From: JBKEDC01 sp047972995
GTDB taxonomy: Bacteria > Bacteroidota > Bacteroidia > Bacteroidales > Prolixibacteraceae
DNA length: 37,618 nucleotides
Direction: 5' to 3'
Assembly (NCBI GenBank): GCA_047972995.1
Contig: JBKEBD010000015.1
Coordinates: 1 to 37,618 of the forward strand
This document shows, in pieces, positions 17,422-26,240 of the stretch. The notes beneath the pieces were generated by a model. That model searched no databases. It was not told the DNA's origin and was given only the letters and a program-made list of their open reading frames with translations. Both the position numbers and the translations under genes were made by a program. Position 1 is the first letter of the stretch; the number at the start of each line of letters is the position of its first letter.

Positions 17422-19047
17422 CTATAACGGATTTTGATCAGCGCTAGTCATCGATTCATTAGCGTCAAACTCAGATTGAGGAATCGGCATGACAAACTCT
17501 TTTGATTCTACGTCGGTATTCAATGTACTTAAAGTCTGAAAATGATTTGTTCCGTTAAACCTACGTGTAAATCCAACACCCAGTCTTTTAATATCCCAAA
17601 GTCTATTTTGTTCTCCCCATAGTTCGATTCTTCGTTCCAGAATAATTTTATCCAATAGAGTTACTGCTCCTCCGATAGGAGTTGTCGGACCGTTAGAATC
17701 ATCTATTGTCAATGTAATTCCATCATACGAATTTAATATCGAATCAATTTGGCTTTTTTTCGCTTCGTTATATCTATCTACAAGCAGTTCTTTCAATGTT
17801 GCGCGTGCTTCTTGTTGTCTTCCCAATCTGCATTCTGCTTCTGCTTTAGTCAGCAACATTTCTTCATATCTCATATAAATATAATCTCCGGTCATTGTTG
17901 ATGAGTTGAGAAACTTAAATTTCAACTGATTATATGGAAACAAAGGTCCTCGATTATCTTCGTAAGTAACAACTGGTTGCCACATCAAAACTCTAACATC
18001 ATATTTTGGTATTTGATTGTACAGCCAATTACTAATACACTTCCTTGAATAATACGCATAAGACTGAACTTGAGAATCCATATGAGAAAAGAAGCTCATA
18101 AAACCTGTTGATTGTTCTTCATTAATCGACACTCCCCACAATACTGACTTATTCGATACATCATTAAAATTGTACGCCCCCTCACGTGCGTAGGACACTG
18201 TATCCATTCTACCCCAGGTATCAACATCTGTAGGAATTAGATCTTCCAACGGAATCATTTGTCCTTTGGTCATGGCTATCTTTGCTGATTCTAATGCCTC
18301 TTTCCACTCGTTTTGAGCCATTTTTACTCTTGCTCGAAATCCATGTGCTACAAAGTAATCGATGTGAGATTTATTTGCTGCCGTAGTAGTTTTGCTAAAC
18401 AACTCAAGAGCTTCTGTCAAATCATCATTAATACGAGTATATACTTCCTCAACAGTTCCTCTACCATTACCTCTTGTTTCTATTGTTGTAGCTGTTGTAT
18501 ATATAGGCACTCCCGGAGCATCTTCATTACCGATATATGCTTGCTGGTAAGTCTGTATCAAGCCAAAATAACAATAAGCTCTCATCGACAATGCCTGAGC
18601 TTTAATATTCGCTCTAAGTACCTCATCATCACTTATGATATCATCAATCACATCCAGAATTCCATTACAGTTAAGAATCAAGGAATAATAAAAAAACCAT
18701 GTTCCGTACGAGCGTGAATTTTTATTTGTATAACCTTGTCTCACCGTATATCTATAATCATCCAGGAACCATCCTCTACCTTCTTCATTCATAGTCATAT
18801 CTTCACCCATAAATTCATTTGCTAATGTAATGGCAGAGATTCCGAAGCTTTGATCTATATAGGAACTTGACACATATCCGGCAACATAAGTCAGACGATA
18901 TATACCATCCATAACAATTTGAGCTCCTTCTAAATCCTCAAAAAGTTTTTCAGGAGTGGTTGATGTTGTGGGTTCAGTATCCAAATAATCTGATGCACAA
19001 GAACTCACAAACAAAGCCGCTATTAATATTATAATATAATTCTTCAT
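17422..19047 (-). CDS. SusD/RagB-family nutrient-binding outer-membrane lipoprotein
   Basis: The 541-residue lipoprotein has the lipobox LFVSSC (Cys17) and the typical SusD opening DYLDTEPTTSTTPEKLF. A helical TPR-like part follows (LRANIKAQALSMRAYCYFGLIQTY) and the C-terminal RRIELWGEQNRLWDIKRLG signature. SusD proteins form the lid over the SusC barrel and capture ligand. It lies 21 bases after susC. The neighbouring secreted protease suggests the ligand is oligopeptide, as for RagAB of Porphyromonas, rather than glycan; there is no glycoside hydrolase in the operon. Confidence 0.95.
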   Translation of the reverse strand: MKNYIIILIAALFVSSCASDYLDTEPTTSTTPEKLFEDLEGAQIVMDGIYRLTYVAGYVSSSYIDQSFGISAITLANEFMGEDMTMNEEGRGWFLDDYRYTVRQGYTNKNSRSYGTWFFYYSLILNCNGILDVIDDIISDDEVLRANIKAQALSMRAYCYFGLIQTYQQAYIGNEDAPGVPIYTTATTIETRGNGRGTVEEVYTRINDDLTEALELFSKTTTAANKSHIDYFVAHGFRARVKMAQNEWKEALESAKIAMTKGQMIPLEDLIPTDVDTWGRMDTVSYAREGAYNFNDVSNKSVLWGVSINEEQSTGFMSFFSHMDSQVQSYAYYSRKCISNWLYNQIPKYDVRVLMWQPVVTYEDNRGPLFPYNQLKFKFLNSSTMTGDYIYMRYEEMLLTKAEAECRLGRQQEARATLKELLVDRYNEAKKSQIDSILNSYDGITLTIDDSNGPTTPIGGAVTLLDKIILERRIELWGEQNRLWDIKRLGVGFTRRFNGTNHFQTLSTLNTDVESKEFVMPIPQSEFDANESMTSADQNPL

Positions 19048-19068
19048 ATTTATCGATTCTATAAAAAT

Positions 19069-22000
19069 TTAGAAATTAAGTTCTATGCCGAACATTGTTG
19101 TTTGAATTGGCGCATATGTATATGCCGTACCTCCCGATAACGAAGCTTGCGGGTCCATTCCTTTCAGGTGTGTAAATGTATGAAGGTTATCCATTGTCAT
19201 ATACAGTCTGAGATTTTGAATATTCATTTTGCTTGTTATGCTTTTGGGGAATGTGTATCCCAAAGAAATATTCTTTATTGCGAAATACGATGCATCGATC
19301 AAATCCCGCTCTGTTGGGACAACTTGTGTTGTATAATCTATACGTGGTATATCTGTAATATCACCCGTTTTTTGCCAAGCTCTCTCGAGATGCTTATGAA
19401 AATTAGCACCGGTTTGTGTTGGATTCATTAGGTTTTGATATATATTATCAAACACATATCCACCAATCGAGAATGTAGTCAGGACTGACAAGTCGAAGTT
19501 ATAAATTTTCATATTTGTTCCAATCGAACCTTGAAAATCAGGGATACGACTACCCGCTACAAACCTACTGCTTGTAGCTTTATTCATATCGTTTGATATA
19601 TAATCTTCACCGACCTTATTACCGTTGCCGTCTGTATCATACACCCAATAAAGCTGTTCTCCATTCACAGGGTTAACTCCTGCACTGCGAGCAATATAAA
19701 ATGAATTAATTTCATGTCCTACCTTTGTTATACCTGAACCCGAAATTAATTCATCAGAATTTTCGGTCATCTCCAATATCTCATTTTTAAGTGTCGAACC
19801 TATAAATGTTGCACTCCAGTCAAAGTTTTGCTTTCTCATAATATTTGCTTTCAATGTAATCTCAACACCTCTGTTGAGCATAGAACCTATATTATCATAG
19901 AAAGAAGTAAGACCTGCAGATGTCGGTAGCGGATGAGACATCAACATATCGACAGTTTTACGATTGTAATACTCAATTGTTACCGAATATCTATTTAGTA
20001 ATCTAGCTTCGACTCCCATATTAAAATTCTGACTTTCTTCCCATTTTAATTTTTTATTACCTAAGGAATTCAGTTGTCCTCCGTTGTTATCACCATTAGA
20101 TGCTGTCAAATCATAAAAAGTTTGCCATGCGTATAGTGTACTGATATTATCATTACCTTGTACTCCATAACTTGCTTTCAGTGTCATATTATCAATCCAC
20201 GATGCACTTTGCATAAAATCCTCTTCGCTGATTCTCCAAGATGCTCCCAAAGACCAAAACTGCCCCCATCTATGGTCTTTATGAAATCGAGAAGAGCCAT
20301 CAGTACGCCAACTCGCAGAGAAGTAATAACGATCAATATAGTTGTAATTCAAACTTGACAGGTACGACTCTATTCTGTGATTATCCTCGGATGAGGTTAG
20401 GGCAGTAATTGTTGAGCCTATTGTCAATTCATAAATATCATCATAAGGGAAACCCGACTTAGCTCCTCGTAGGGCATTTGTTTTTGAGCTGTAATTCTCA
20501 TGTCCTACTAATACCGAAATTGAATGATTATCAAATCTTTTTTCGTAAGATAACAGTTGATTGAAAGTATAGCTAAACCTACGGCTATTAGCTTTTGCCA
20601 ACAAGCCGCTTATTGAAGCCGCATTACCTTCATCAGGATTTTGGTATGATGTGCTGTTTAGGTTGGCATAATCAAAGCCATAATTAGCTGTAAATTTCAA
20701 CCCTTTAAGATTTTGTCCTAATGCGTTACCTAGCAAATCCACATTAAAACGCCCTGACAAGTTATCTCCATTACTATAAGAAGCATCATCCACCAGCGTT
20801 GCCAACGAATTGAAATTAAGCTGTGCTCCTCCCGGACGGTTTGCTCCATAATCAAACTGAGGGTTTCCGTTTTTATCTAAAACATATGAACCATTATTAT
20901 CAATCTCATATACCGGATAGATTGAAGGCATGAATTGCGCACTATACCACACATTAGATGATGCTGCTCCTGAGCCTTGCAACATCTGGGTTTCATCAAA
21001 AGAGAAGTTCAAACTACCTGCATATTTCAACCAATCAGTTGCATCTACTTGTGCAGAGAGACGACCATTAAATCGCTCATACCCCGTTTCTTTCAATAGC
21101 CCATCTTCGTTATAGTATGAGAAAGATGAATACACCGACAATTTATCAGTACCTCCTCTCAACGACACTTCGTACTCTTGACGAACTGCATTTTCGTTTG
21201 TAGCTTCATCCATCCAATTATAATTACGCATCAAATATGCATCATCACGAATCTGACCCGATAAAGGGTCTATTAGATCCTCAACTGCATAATTGTATGG
21301 GTTATATTGCTGATTATTACCAAAAATACCATTCGAAGCACTTGCTATTTGTTTCAAAGCTTCATTTCCGGCATCTTCATATGTCATTCCATATCCAAAA
21401 ATTGCATTATTTCTGAAAGCAGAGAATGTTGACTCAATATAGCCTTCGGTATCCATAACGTCATAGGGAGCAAAAGCTCGATTAGAAATACCAACCGATG
21501 CTTTTAGTCCGATTTCGGTTTTTCCTGCTTTACCCTTTTTGGTTGTAATCATGATAACACCATTCGCTCCTCTTGCTCCAAAAAGAGCACTAGCTGATGC
21601 ATCTTTAAGAACCGTAACGCTTTCAATATCATCATTACTTATTGAGTTTATAGCTGTTGTATATGGTACCCCATCTACAACGTATAAAGGTGCGTTGCTA
21701 GAATTTAAAGACCCAAAACCTCGCAACACTATGGAAGAACTACTACCGGGTTGTCCTCCTCCCGAAGTAGATTGCAAACCGGCAACTGAACCCTCAAGTG
21801 CTTTACTGACGTTTGTCACTTCTCGCCTTACCAACTCACTGCCCGACAAGACTTCAGCAGAACCTGTAAACGATTCTTTCTTAGCTGTGCCATAGGCTAC
21901 AACCATAACTTGGTCTACTTCTGTCCTGTCTACTTCTAGTTGTACATCAATTTGTTTTCCTGTAATTGTAACTGTTTTTGTTTTCATTCCTACAAATGAG

Positions 22001-22224
22001 AATTTCAACTCTTTAGCTCCAATAGGAACATTGATCATATACTGACCATCATTATTGGTAACTGTTCCCAACATTGTACCCTCAACAAGAACTGTAACTC
22101 CAGGTATTGGAGAACTGTCATCGGCACTAGTAACTGCCCCTCTAATAGAACGCTCTTGTGCTGATGCTACATACGTACTACATATTAGAAATGTAAGTAG
22201 CACTAATTTGCAAAATCTAACCAT
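19069..22224 (-). CDS. SusC/RagA-family TonB-dependent outer-membrane transporter
   Basis: The 1051-residue protein has a signal peptide (ending TYVASAQ), an N-terminal carboxypeptidase-regulatory-like domain (IRGAVTSADDSSPIPGVTV), and a linker DQVMVVAYGTAKKESFTGS typical of SusC. The plug domain carries LYVVDGVP and DIESVTVLKDASASALFGARGANGV, and a long barrel ends in Phe (TTMFGIELNF). It imports large nutrients using TonB energy together with the adjacent SusD. It is the first gene of the train. No sigma/anti-sigma pair or other regulator lies upstream. Confidence 0.96.
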   Translation of the reverse strand: MVRFCKLVLLTFLICSTYVASAQERSIRGAVTSADDSSPIPGVTVLVEGTMLGTVTNNDGQYMINVPIGAKELKFSFVGMKTKTVTITGKQIDVQLEVDRTEVDQVMVVAYGTAKKESFTGSAEVLSGSELVRREVTNVSKALEGSVAGLQSTSGGGQPGSSSSIVLRGFGSLNSSNAPLYVVDGVPYTTAINSISNDDIESVTVLKDASASALFGARGANGVIMITTKKGKAGKTEIGLKASVGISNRAFAPYDVMDTEGYIESTFSAFRNNAIFGYGMTYEDAGNEALKQIASASNGIFGNNQQYNPYNYAVEDLIDPLSGQIRDDAYLMRNYNWMDEATNENAVRQEYEVSLRGGTDKLSVYSSFSYYNEDGLLKETGYERFNGRLSAQVDATDWLKYAGSLNFSFDETQMLQGSGAASSNVWYSAQFMPSIYPVYEIDNNGSYVLDKNGNPQFDYGANRPGGAQLNFNSLATLVDDASYSNGDNLSGRFNVDLLGNALGQNLKGLKFTANYGFDYANLNSTSYQNPDEGNAASISGLLAKANSRRFSYTFNQLLSYEKRFDNHSISVLVGHENYSSKTNALRGAKSGFPYDDIYELTIGSTITALTSSEDNHRIESYLSSLNYNYIDRYYFSASWRTDGSSRFHKDHRWGQFWSLGASWRISEEDFMQSASWIDNMTLKASYGVQGNDNISTLYAWQTFYDLTASNGDNNGGQLNSLGNKKLKWEESQNFNMGVEARLLNRYSVTIEYYNRKTVDMLMSHPLPTSAGLTSFYDNIGSMLNRGVEITLKANIMRKQNFDWSATFIGSTLKNEILEMTENSDELISGSGITKVGHEINSFYIARSAGVNPVNGEQLYWVYDTDGNGNKVGEDYISNDMNKATSSRFVAGSRIPDFQGSIGTNMKIYNFDLSVLTTFSIGGYVFDNIYQNLMNPTQTGANFHKHLERAWQKTGDITDIPRIDYTTQVVPTERDLIDASYFAIKNISLGYTFPKSITSKMNIQNLRLYMTMDNLHTFTHLKGMDPQASLSGGTAYTYAPIQTTMFGIELNF

Positions 22225-22250
22225 AGTTTATTTTTGATAAATTTCTTTGA

Positions 22251-22258
22251 CAAATATA
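22251..22258 (-). promoter_or_regulatory. Candidate minus-7 box of the susCD operon
   Basis: TATATTTG on the minus strand fits TAnnTTTG exactly and lies 26 bases before the SusC start codon, implying a very short leader. No good TTTG box is found 19-21 bases further upstream. Confidence 0.45.
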
Positions 22259-22734
22259 TATTTATTTTATGAATCTGTAACATTAATAAAGGTGCAAATC
22301 AATAATTTATAAGGAAATCCATCATACACTATCTGCATAAACTTGCAATTCATTACTAATATACGTGTAAAACACTAGCAACAACTACACATTGTAAATG
22401 AATAATTGTTCTACTGATTTACTTAGAAAGCAGATTACCAGAGCATTAAACCAAAAACAACACAACTAGTTAATTATTTGTTAAGTTTTTCGACAAAAAA
22501 ATCTCATTAATCAATCCATTTAGATTCTAAAGACAGATTTATCATTTTTTTAGAGCTATTTGATAGCTAACCAAAAGTTTTCAAGTAAAATACACTTTGG
22601 GGAATTTCATATGCATAATTTTTAAAAACCATCTTTTTGAGAACCTCCCGATGGGATTTTAAAACACATTTGCTTTGTCCTGATCGAAAATTTCAGATTT
22701 TTAGAAACAGATACATTAGCACAAAAGACTTACG
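22259..22734. other. AT-rich intergenic region between susC and the ABC-F remnant
   Basis: I see no gene and no strong hairpin with a T run. The pseudogene similarity begins abruptly at about 22735; the part that should encode its first 85 residues has been lost or replaced by unrelated sequence. Confidence 0.5.
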
Positions 22735-23822
22735 AACTGTATTGATGGGACACAAAGAACTTTGGGACTTAATGCAGAAGAAATATGCCTTGCATGCAAA
22801 AGAGGATTTCTCGGAAGGGGATGGAAACCTAGCTGCAAAACTAGAGGACAATTTACAGAAATGGGCGGATGGAATGCCAAATCGGATGCCGCAATGTTGC
22901 TTAGCGGACTTGGAGTAAAAGAAGATCTTCACTACACTCAAATGGCAGATAGAGAAGCCTAAATGAAAGTACGCGTACTTCTTGCTCAGGCTATTCTCGA
23001 AATCCCCGACAACCTTTTGCTAAATGAGCCTACCAACTACCTTGATCTTGAAACCGTACTCTAGCTAGAGAATTATCTTGAAAACTGCGAGAAGACTGTG
23101 ATTGTGGTTCTCATTGCCGTCACTTCTTGGATAATGTTTGTACAGATATTAATGATATCGATTATCAAAAAATTGGCTCATTATCTGGCAACTATTCGTT
23201 GTGGTATGAATCTAGTCAGTTAGCTCTTCGCTAGCAAACTGCTCAAAACAAGAAAACTGAAGAGAAGAAGAAAGAGCTTCAAGAGTTCATCAGCCGATTC
23301 AGTGCTAACGTTGCAAAATCTAGGCAAACTACAAGCCGGAAGAAAATGTTTAACAAGCTTTATATCGAGGAAATCAAACTACCTACTCGTCGTTATCCGG
23401 GAATTATTTTCCACCCCGAGCGCGAAGCAGGAGATAAGATTCTTAGAGTTGAAGGGCTTACCTACGAGGTAGATGGCGAAGTACTTTTCAAAGATGCTAC
23501 TTTCACAATCGAGAAAAGTGAGAAAGTTGTTTTATTAACCTGAGTTCTGGATAATAATTTGTCTCAGGTTGTTCTGTTTTTGATCAGAAATTTCGACTTT
23601 TCCATGAAGGAATATCGGAATATTTCGAGTGGGAAAGACGGAATTTATGCCAAAAACAGAGCAAAAGGCTCTTAAGTGCGGCTATTTTTGAAATAAATCT
23701 AGTGGTGAAAGCTTATCCAGAACTCAGGTTATTAGGAAAGATAACCGTGTGATGTAGGCATTCTTCAACATCATAATGGGCGAACTCAAACCTTCCAGCG
23801 AAGAGTTTGAATGGGGTTTTAT
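22735..23822 (+). pseudogene. Decayed second copy of the ABC-F gene, interrupted by a MITE
   Basis: Translated pieces match the intact ABC-F protein encoded at 24391-26007 from about residue 84 to 400. They include TVLMGHKELWDL, AKEDFSEGDGNLAAKLED, MKVRVLLAQAILEIPDNLLL, a changed Walker B (NEPTN), the RRYPGIIFHPEREAGDKILR segment and, beyond the MITE, GELKPSSEEFEWG. Stops at 22916 and 22960, a stop inside LETVL-LENYL, frame changes near 22860 and 23110, and the insertion of the 194-bp MITE at 23537 destroy it. The N-terminal P-loop region and the C-terminal signature region are gone. It lies tail to tail with the intact gene, so it is an inverted duplicate or an independently acquired relative that died. 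Confidence 0.92.
23537..23730 (-). mobile_element. MITE copy 2 (194 bp) inside the ABC-F pseudogene
   Basis: It has the same ends as the copy at 9822 (AACCTGAGTTCTGGATAA and its complement) in the opposite orientation, with about 55 bases missing from the middle. ATT lies at 23534-23536 and 23731-23733. Comparison with the intact paralogue shows the target read GTTTTATTAGG, of the same length as GTATTTTTAGG in the intact gene, so the added DNA is exactly the element plus one ATT. Confidence 0.92.
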
Positions 23823-24328
23823 TGGGCGACTACACTGCCTCAACTCTACGCTTTCTCCCAAAGCATTGACTGTTTTAGTGGTGCCTAACTTCTGCGTTGA
23901 CATACGTCTCACAATCTCAGCCCAAGTCACCCTATTGCCAAAAAAAAAGATAGCGGAGCAATTTTTTAAGAAGAAAAAGTCTGATAAAGCACAAAAAAAA
24001 GAGAAAATAAACGCTAAATATAACACCTGCTACTTTCTACAGCAAAAATGGACTTCGTCTCAGCGTCTGAATACTTTTTCAAACGAAAATGGACTTCGCC
24101 ACACCGTCTGAATACTTTTTTCAAACAAAAATGAACGCATAGGATATGACAACCTCATGCTCTAATCTAAAAAAAGTTGGGTTCAAAAATGAGTTATTGA
24201 TTTAATTCTTTGTGCATTTGTTATCTTTTTTTTACAAAGTACAGATGTCATTTTTTAGGCTCAGAGCCAAAAATATCCACTGCCCTGCTCTAACACCGAA
24301 AATTCAGTTAGAACACGATGAATTGATA
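23823..24328. repeat. Gene-free stretch with two 41-bp tandem repeats (24045-24127)
   Basis: Beyond the end of ABC-F similarity no gene is recognised. Two direct copies of a 41-base unit start at 24045 and 24086, sharing aaaatggacttcg and cgtctgaatacttttt. Open frames through here have no recognisable domain or start signals. Confidence 0.6.
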
Positions 24329-24374
24329 ACACAAAAAAGCGCATCGGGAAGATTTCCGATGCGCTTTTTTGTGT
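24329..24374. terminator. Bidirectional terminator after the ABC-F gene
   Basis: The arms acacaaaaaagcgcatcgg (24329-24347) and ccgatgcgcttttttgtgt (24356-24374) pair perfectly with T runs on both strands. It lies 17 bases after the ABC-F stop codon. Confidence 0.92.
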
Positions 24375-24390
24375 GTATGCTATTTTGGCA

Positions 24391-26007
24391 CTATCGTCCG
24401 TATTTTTGCATTCTGTTTTCTTTAATTTTCTCATCGATAAGGTATTCACCAAATGGCATATATTTATCAATGCAACCGTTTGGTGTTAGGTCGATAATAC
24501 GCTCACAAACCGACTCGATAAACTCATGGTCATGCGATGCCATCAAGATATTACCGGGGTAAGTCTTCATGTTGTTGTTAAACGACTGAATAGACTCCAT
24601 ATCTAAGTGGTTCGTTGGGTGGTCTAGCACAACAAGGTTCGGGTGAGAAAGCATCATTTTTGAAATCATGCAACGCATTTTTTCACCCCCCGAAAGCACC
24701 TGCACATTTTTATGCATATCGTCGCCCGAGAATAACATCTTACCTAGATAACCTCGCAAGAATGCCTCGCTAGTGTCATCAGAATATTGCGCCAACCAAT
24801 CGAAAATAGTTTTTGCATCAGAAAAGAATTTTGAGTTTTCCATTGGAAGGAAAGCCGGAGTAATAGTTACCCCCCACTCATATTCGCCCGATGTAGGCTC
24901 TAATTCTCCATTAATGATATTGAAAAGCGCAGTCATAGCACGGTTGTCTTTTCCTAAAAATACAACTTTTTCACCTTTCTCGATAGTGAAGTTCACATCT
25001 TTGAAAATCACATCACCATCAACCTCATAGCACAAATCGGTTACTTTCAGGATTTTATCGCCCGCTTCACGCTCTGGTTGGAAAATAATTCCCGGATAAC
25101 GACGAGTAGATGGTTGAATTTCCTCAATATTAAGTTTGTCCAACATCTTCTTACGGCTCGTAGTTTGTTTTGATTTTGCCACGTTGGCACTAAATCGGCT
25201 GATGAACTCTTGCAGCTCTTTCTTCTTCTCTTCTGCCTTTTTGTTTTGTGCCGCTTGCTGACGAAGAGCTAACTGACTAGATTCATACCAGAAAGAGTAG
25301 TTACCCGAGAATTGGCGTACTTTTTGAAAATCAATATCAATAATATCGGTACACACATTATCTAAGAAGTGACGGTCGTGAGAAACTACAATCACCGTAT
25401 TTTCGCAATTCGAAAGATAATTCTCTAACCAAAGCACTGTTTCCAAGTCAAGGTCGTTGGTAGGCTCATCAAGCAGCAAGTTATCAGGATTACCAAATAG
25501 GGCCTGTGCCAACAAGATACGCACTTTCATTTTGCCCTCTACATCTGCCATCTGCGTGTAGTGCAGTTCTTCCTTCACTCCCAATCCACTCAAAAGCGAA
25601 GCTGCATCGCTTTCCGCATTCCATCCGCCCATTTCACCATATTGGTCTTCCAATTCAGCAGCCAAAATACCATCTGCTTCACTGAAATCTTCTTTCGTGT
25701 AAAGTGCATCTTTGCGCTGTGCCAAGTCCCACATTTCTTTGTGCCCCATCAACACCGTGTTAAGCACCGAAAACTCATCGTAAGCGTGGTGATCTTGCTT
25801 TAACACAGAAAGGCGCTCGCCCGAAGGAATAGTAATTGAACCGCGAGTGGCATCAATTTCTCCAGAAATGGCACGAAGGAAAGTTGATTTACCCGCTCCA
25901 TTGGCTCCAATGACACCATAGCAGTTGCCTGCTGTGAATTTCAGGTTTACATCAGAAAAAAGAGGAGTTTTGCCAAATTGAATGGCTAAGTTTTGAACTG
26001 TAATCAT
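24391..26007 (-). CDS. ABC-F family ATPase, YbiT-type, with degenerate second nucleotide site
   Basis: The 538-residue soluble protein has two ABC domains and no membrane segment, as in ABC-F ribosome-associated factors. Start Met at 26007 (MITVQNLAIQFGK) is chosen because the domain begins there; an upstream ATG adds 11 unlikely residues. Domain 1 has Walker A GANGAGKST, Walker B LLLDEPTNDLDLE and HDRHF. A charged linker (KKAEEKKKELQEF) follows. Domain 2 keeps the LSGGEK signature and HDHEF but has GKDNRAMTA where Walker A should be and LDHPTNHLD where the catalytic Glu should be, so its own ATP site is likely weak or inactive. The family acts at the ribosomal E site; the exact role of this member is not known. 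Confidence 0.93.
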   Translation of the reverse strand: MITVQNLAIQFGKTPLFSDVNLKFTAGNCYGVIGANGAGKSTFLRAISGEIDATRGSITIPSGERLSVLKQDHHAYDEFSVLNTVLMGHKEMWDLAQRKDALYTKEDFSEADGILAAELEDQYGEMGGWNAESDAASLLSGLGVKEELHYTQMADVEGKMKVRILLAQALFGNPDNLLLDEPTNDLDLETVLWLENYLSNCENTVIVVSHDRHFLDNVCTDIIDIDFQKVRQFSGNYSFWYESSQLALRQQAAQNKKAEEKKKELQEFISRFSANVAKSKQTTSRKKMLDKLNIEEIQPSTRRYPGIIFQPEREAGDKILKVTDLCYEVDGDVIFKDVNFTIEKGEKVVFLGKDNRAMTALFNIINGELEPTSGEYEWGVTITPAFLPMENSKFFSDAKTIFDWLAQYSDDTSEAFLRGYLGKMLFSGDDMHKNVQVLSGGEKMRCMISKMMLSHPNLVVLDHPTNHLDMESIQSFNNNMKTYPGNILMASHDHEFIESVCERIIDLTPNGCIDKYMPFGEYLIDEKIKENRMQKYGR

Positions 26008-26083
26008 TTTTGATATCAGATGATGGATATCGGATGTCAAATGTCGGACAACAGATATCGGATTTTAAATTTCAATTTCGCCA
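26008..26083. repeat. Short GATATCGGAT-type repeats upstream of ABC-F
   Basis: The words gatatcagat, gatatcggatgtc and gatatcggatttt recur between 26011 and 26066 in the ABC-F leader. GATATC is itself palindromic. They could be a simple microrepeat or an operator; nothing more can be said. Confidence 0.3.
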
Positions 26084-26091
26084 CAAAGTTA
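26084..26091 (-). promoter_or_regulatory. Candidate minus-7 box of the ABC-F gene
   Basis: TAACTTTG on the minus strand fits TAnnTTTG, 77 bases before the start codon. A TTTA at 26110-26113 is a poor minus-33 box at 18 bases spacing. Confidence 0.4.
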
Positions 26092-26176
26092 AGCTTTTCT
26101 GCCGACTTATAAAAGAACCTACGAAATGGATTAAGACAAGCATAATCTGTATTTTACCTTACCATGCACAGATTGT

Positions 26177-26207
26177 TTTGTTACTCCTCCTTAAAATACT
26201 ATTTTTG
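26177..26207 (+). promoter_or_regulatory. Promoter of the sialidase-like gene
   Basis: TTTG at 26177-26180, 19 bases, then TATTTTTG at 26200-26207 fit both Bacteroidetes promoter boxes. The start codon follows 33 bases later, which also supports choosing the ATG at 26241. Confidence 0.6.
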
Positions 26208-26240
26208 GACTTTACTTCACACCAAGAATATTTTATATAC

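Noticed and set aside
23724..24026. 100-codon minus-strand ORF
   Set aside because: It runs across the MITE border and the antisense of the ABC-F remnant; no domain, start signal or conserved neighbour supports it.
26010..26240. N-terminal extension of the sialidase-like protein
   Set aside because: The extra 77 residues include no signal peptide and overlap the predicted promoter; the internal Met at 26241 gives a standard lipoprotein signal.
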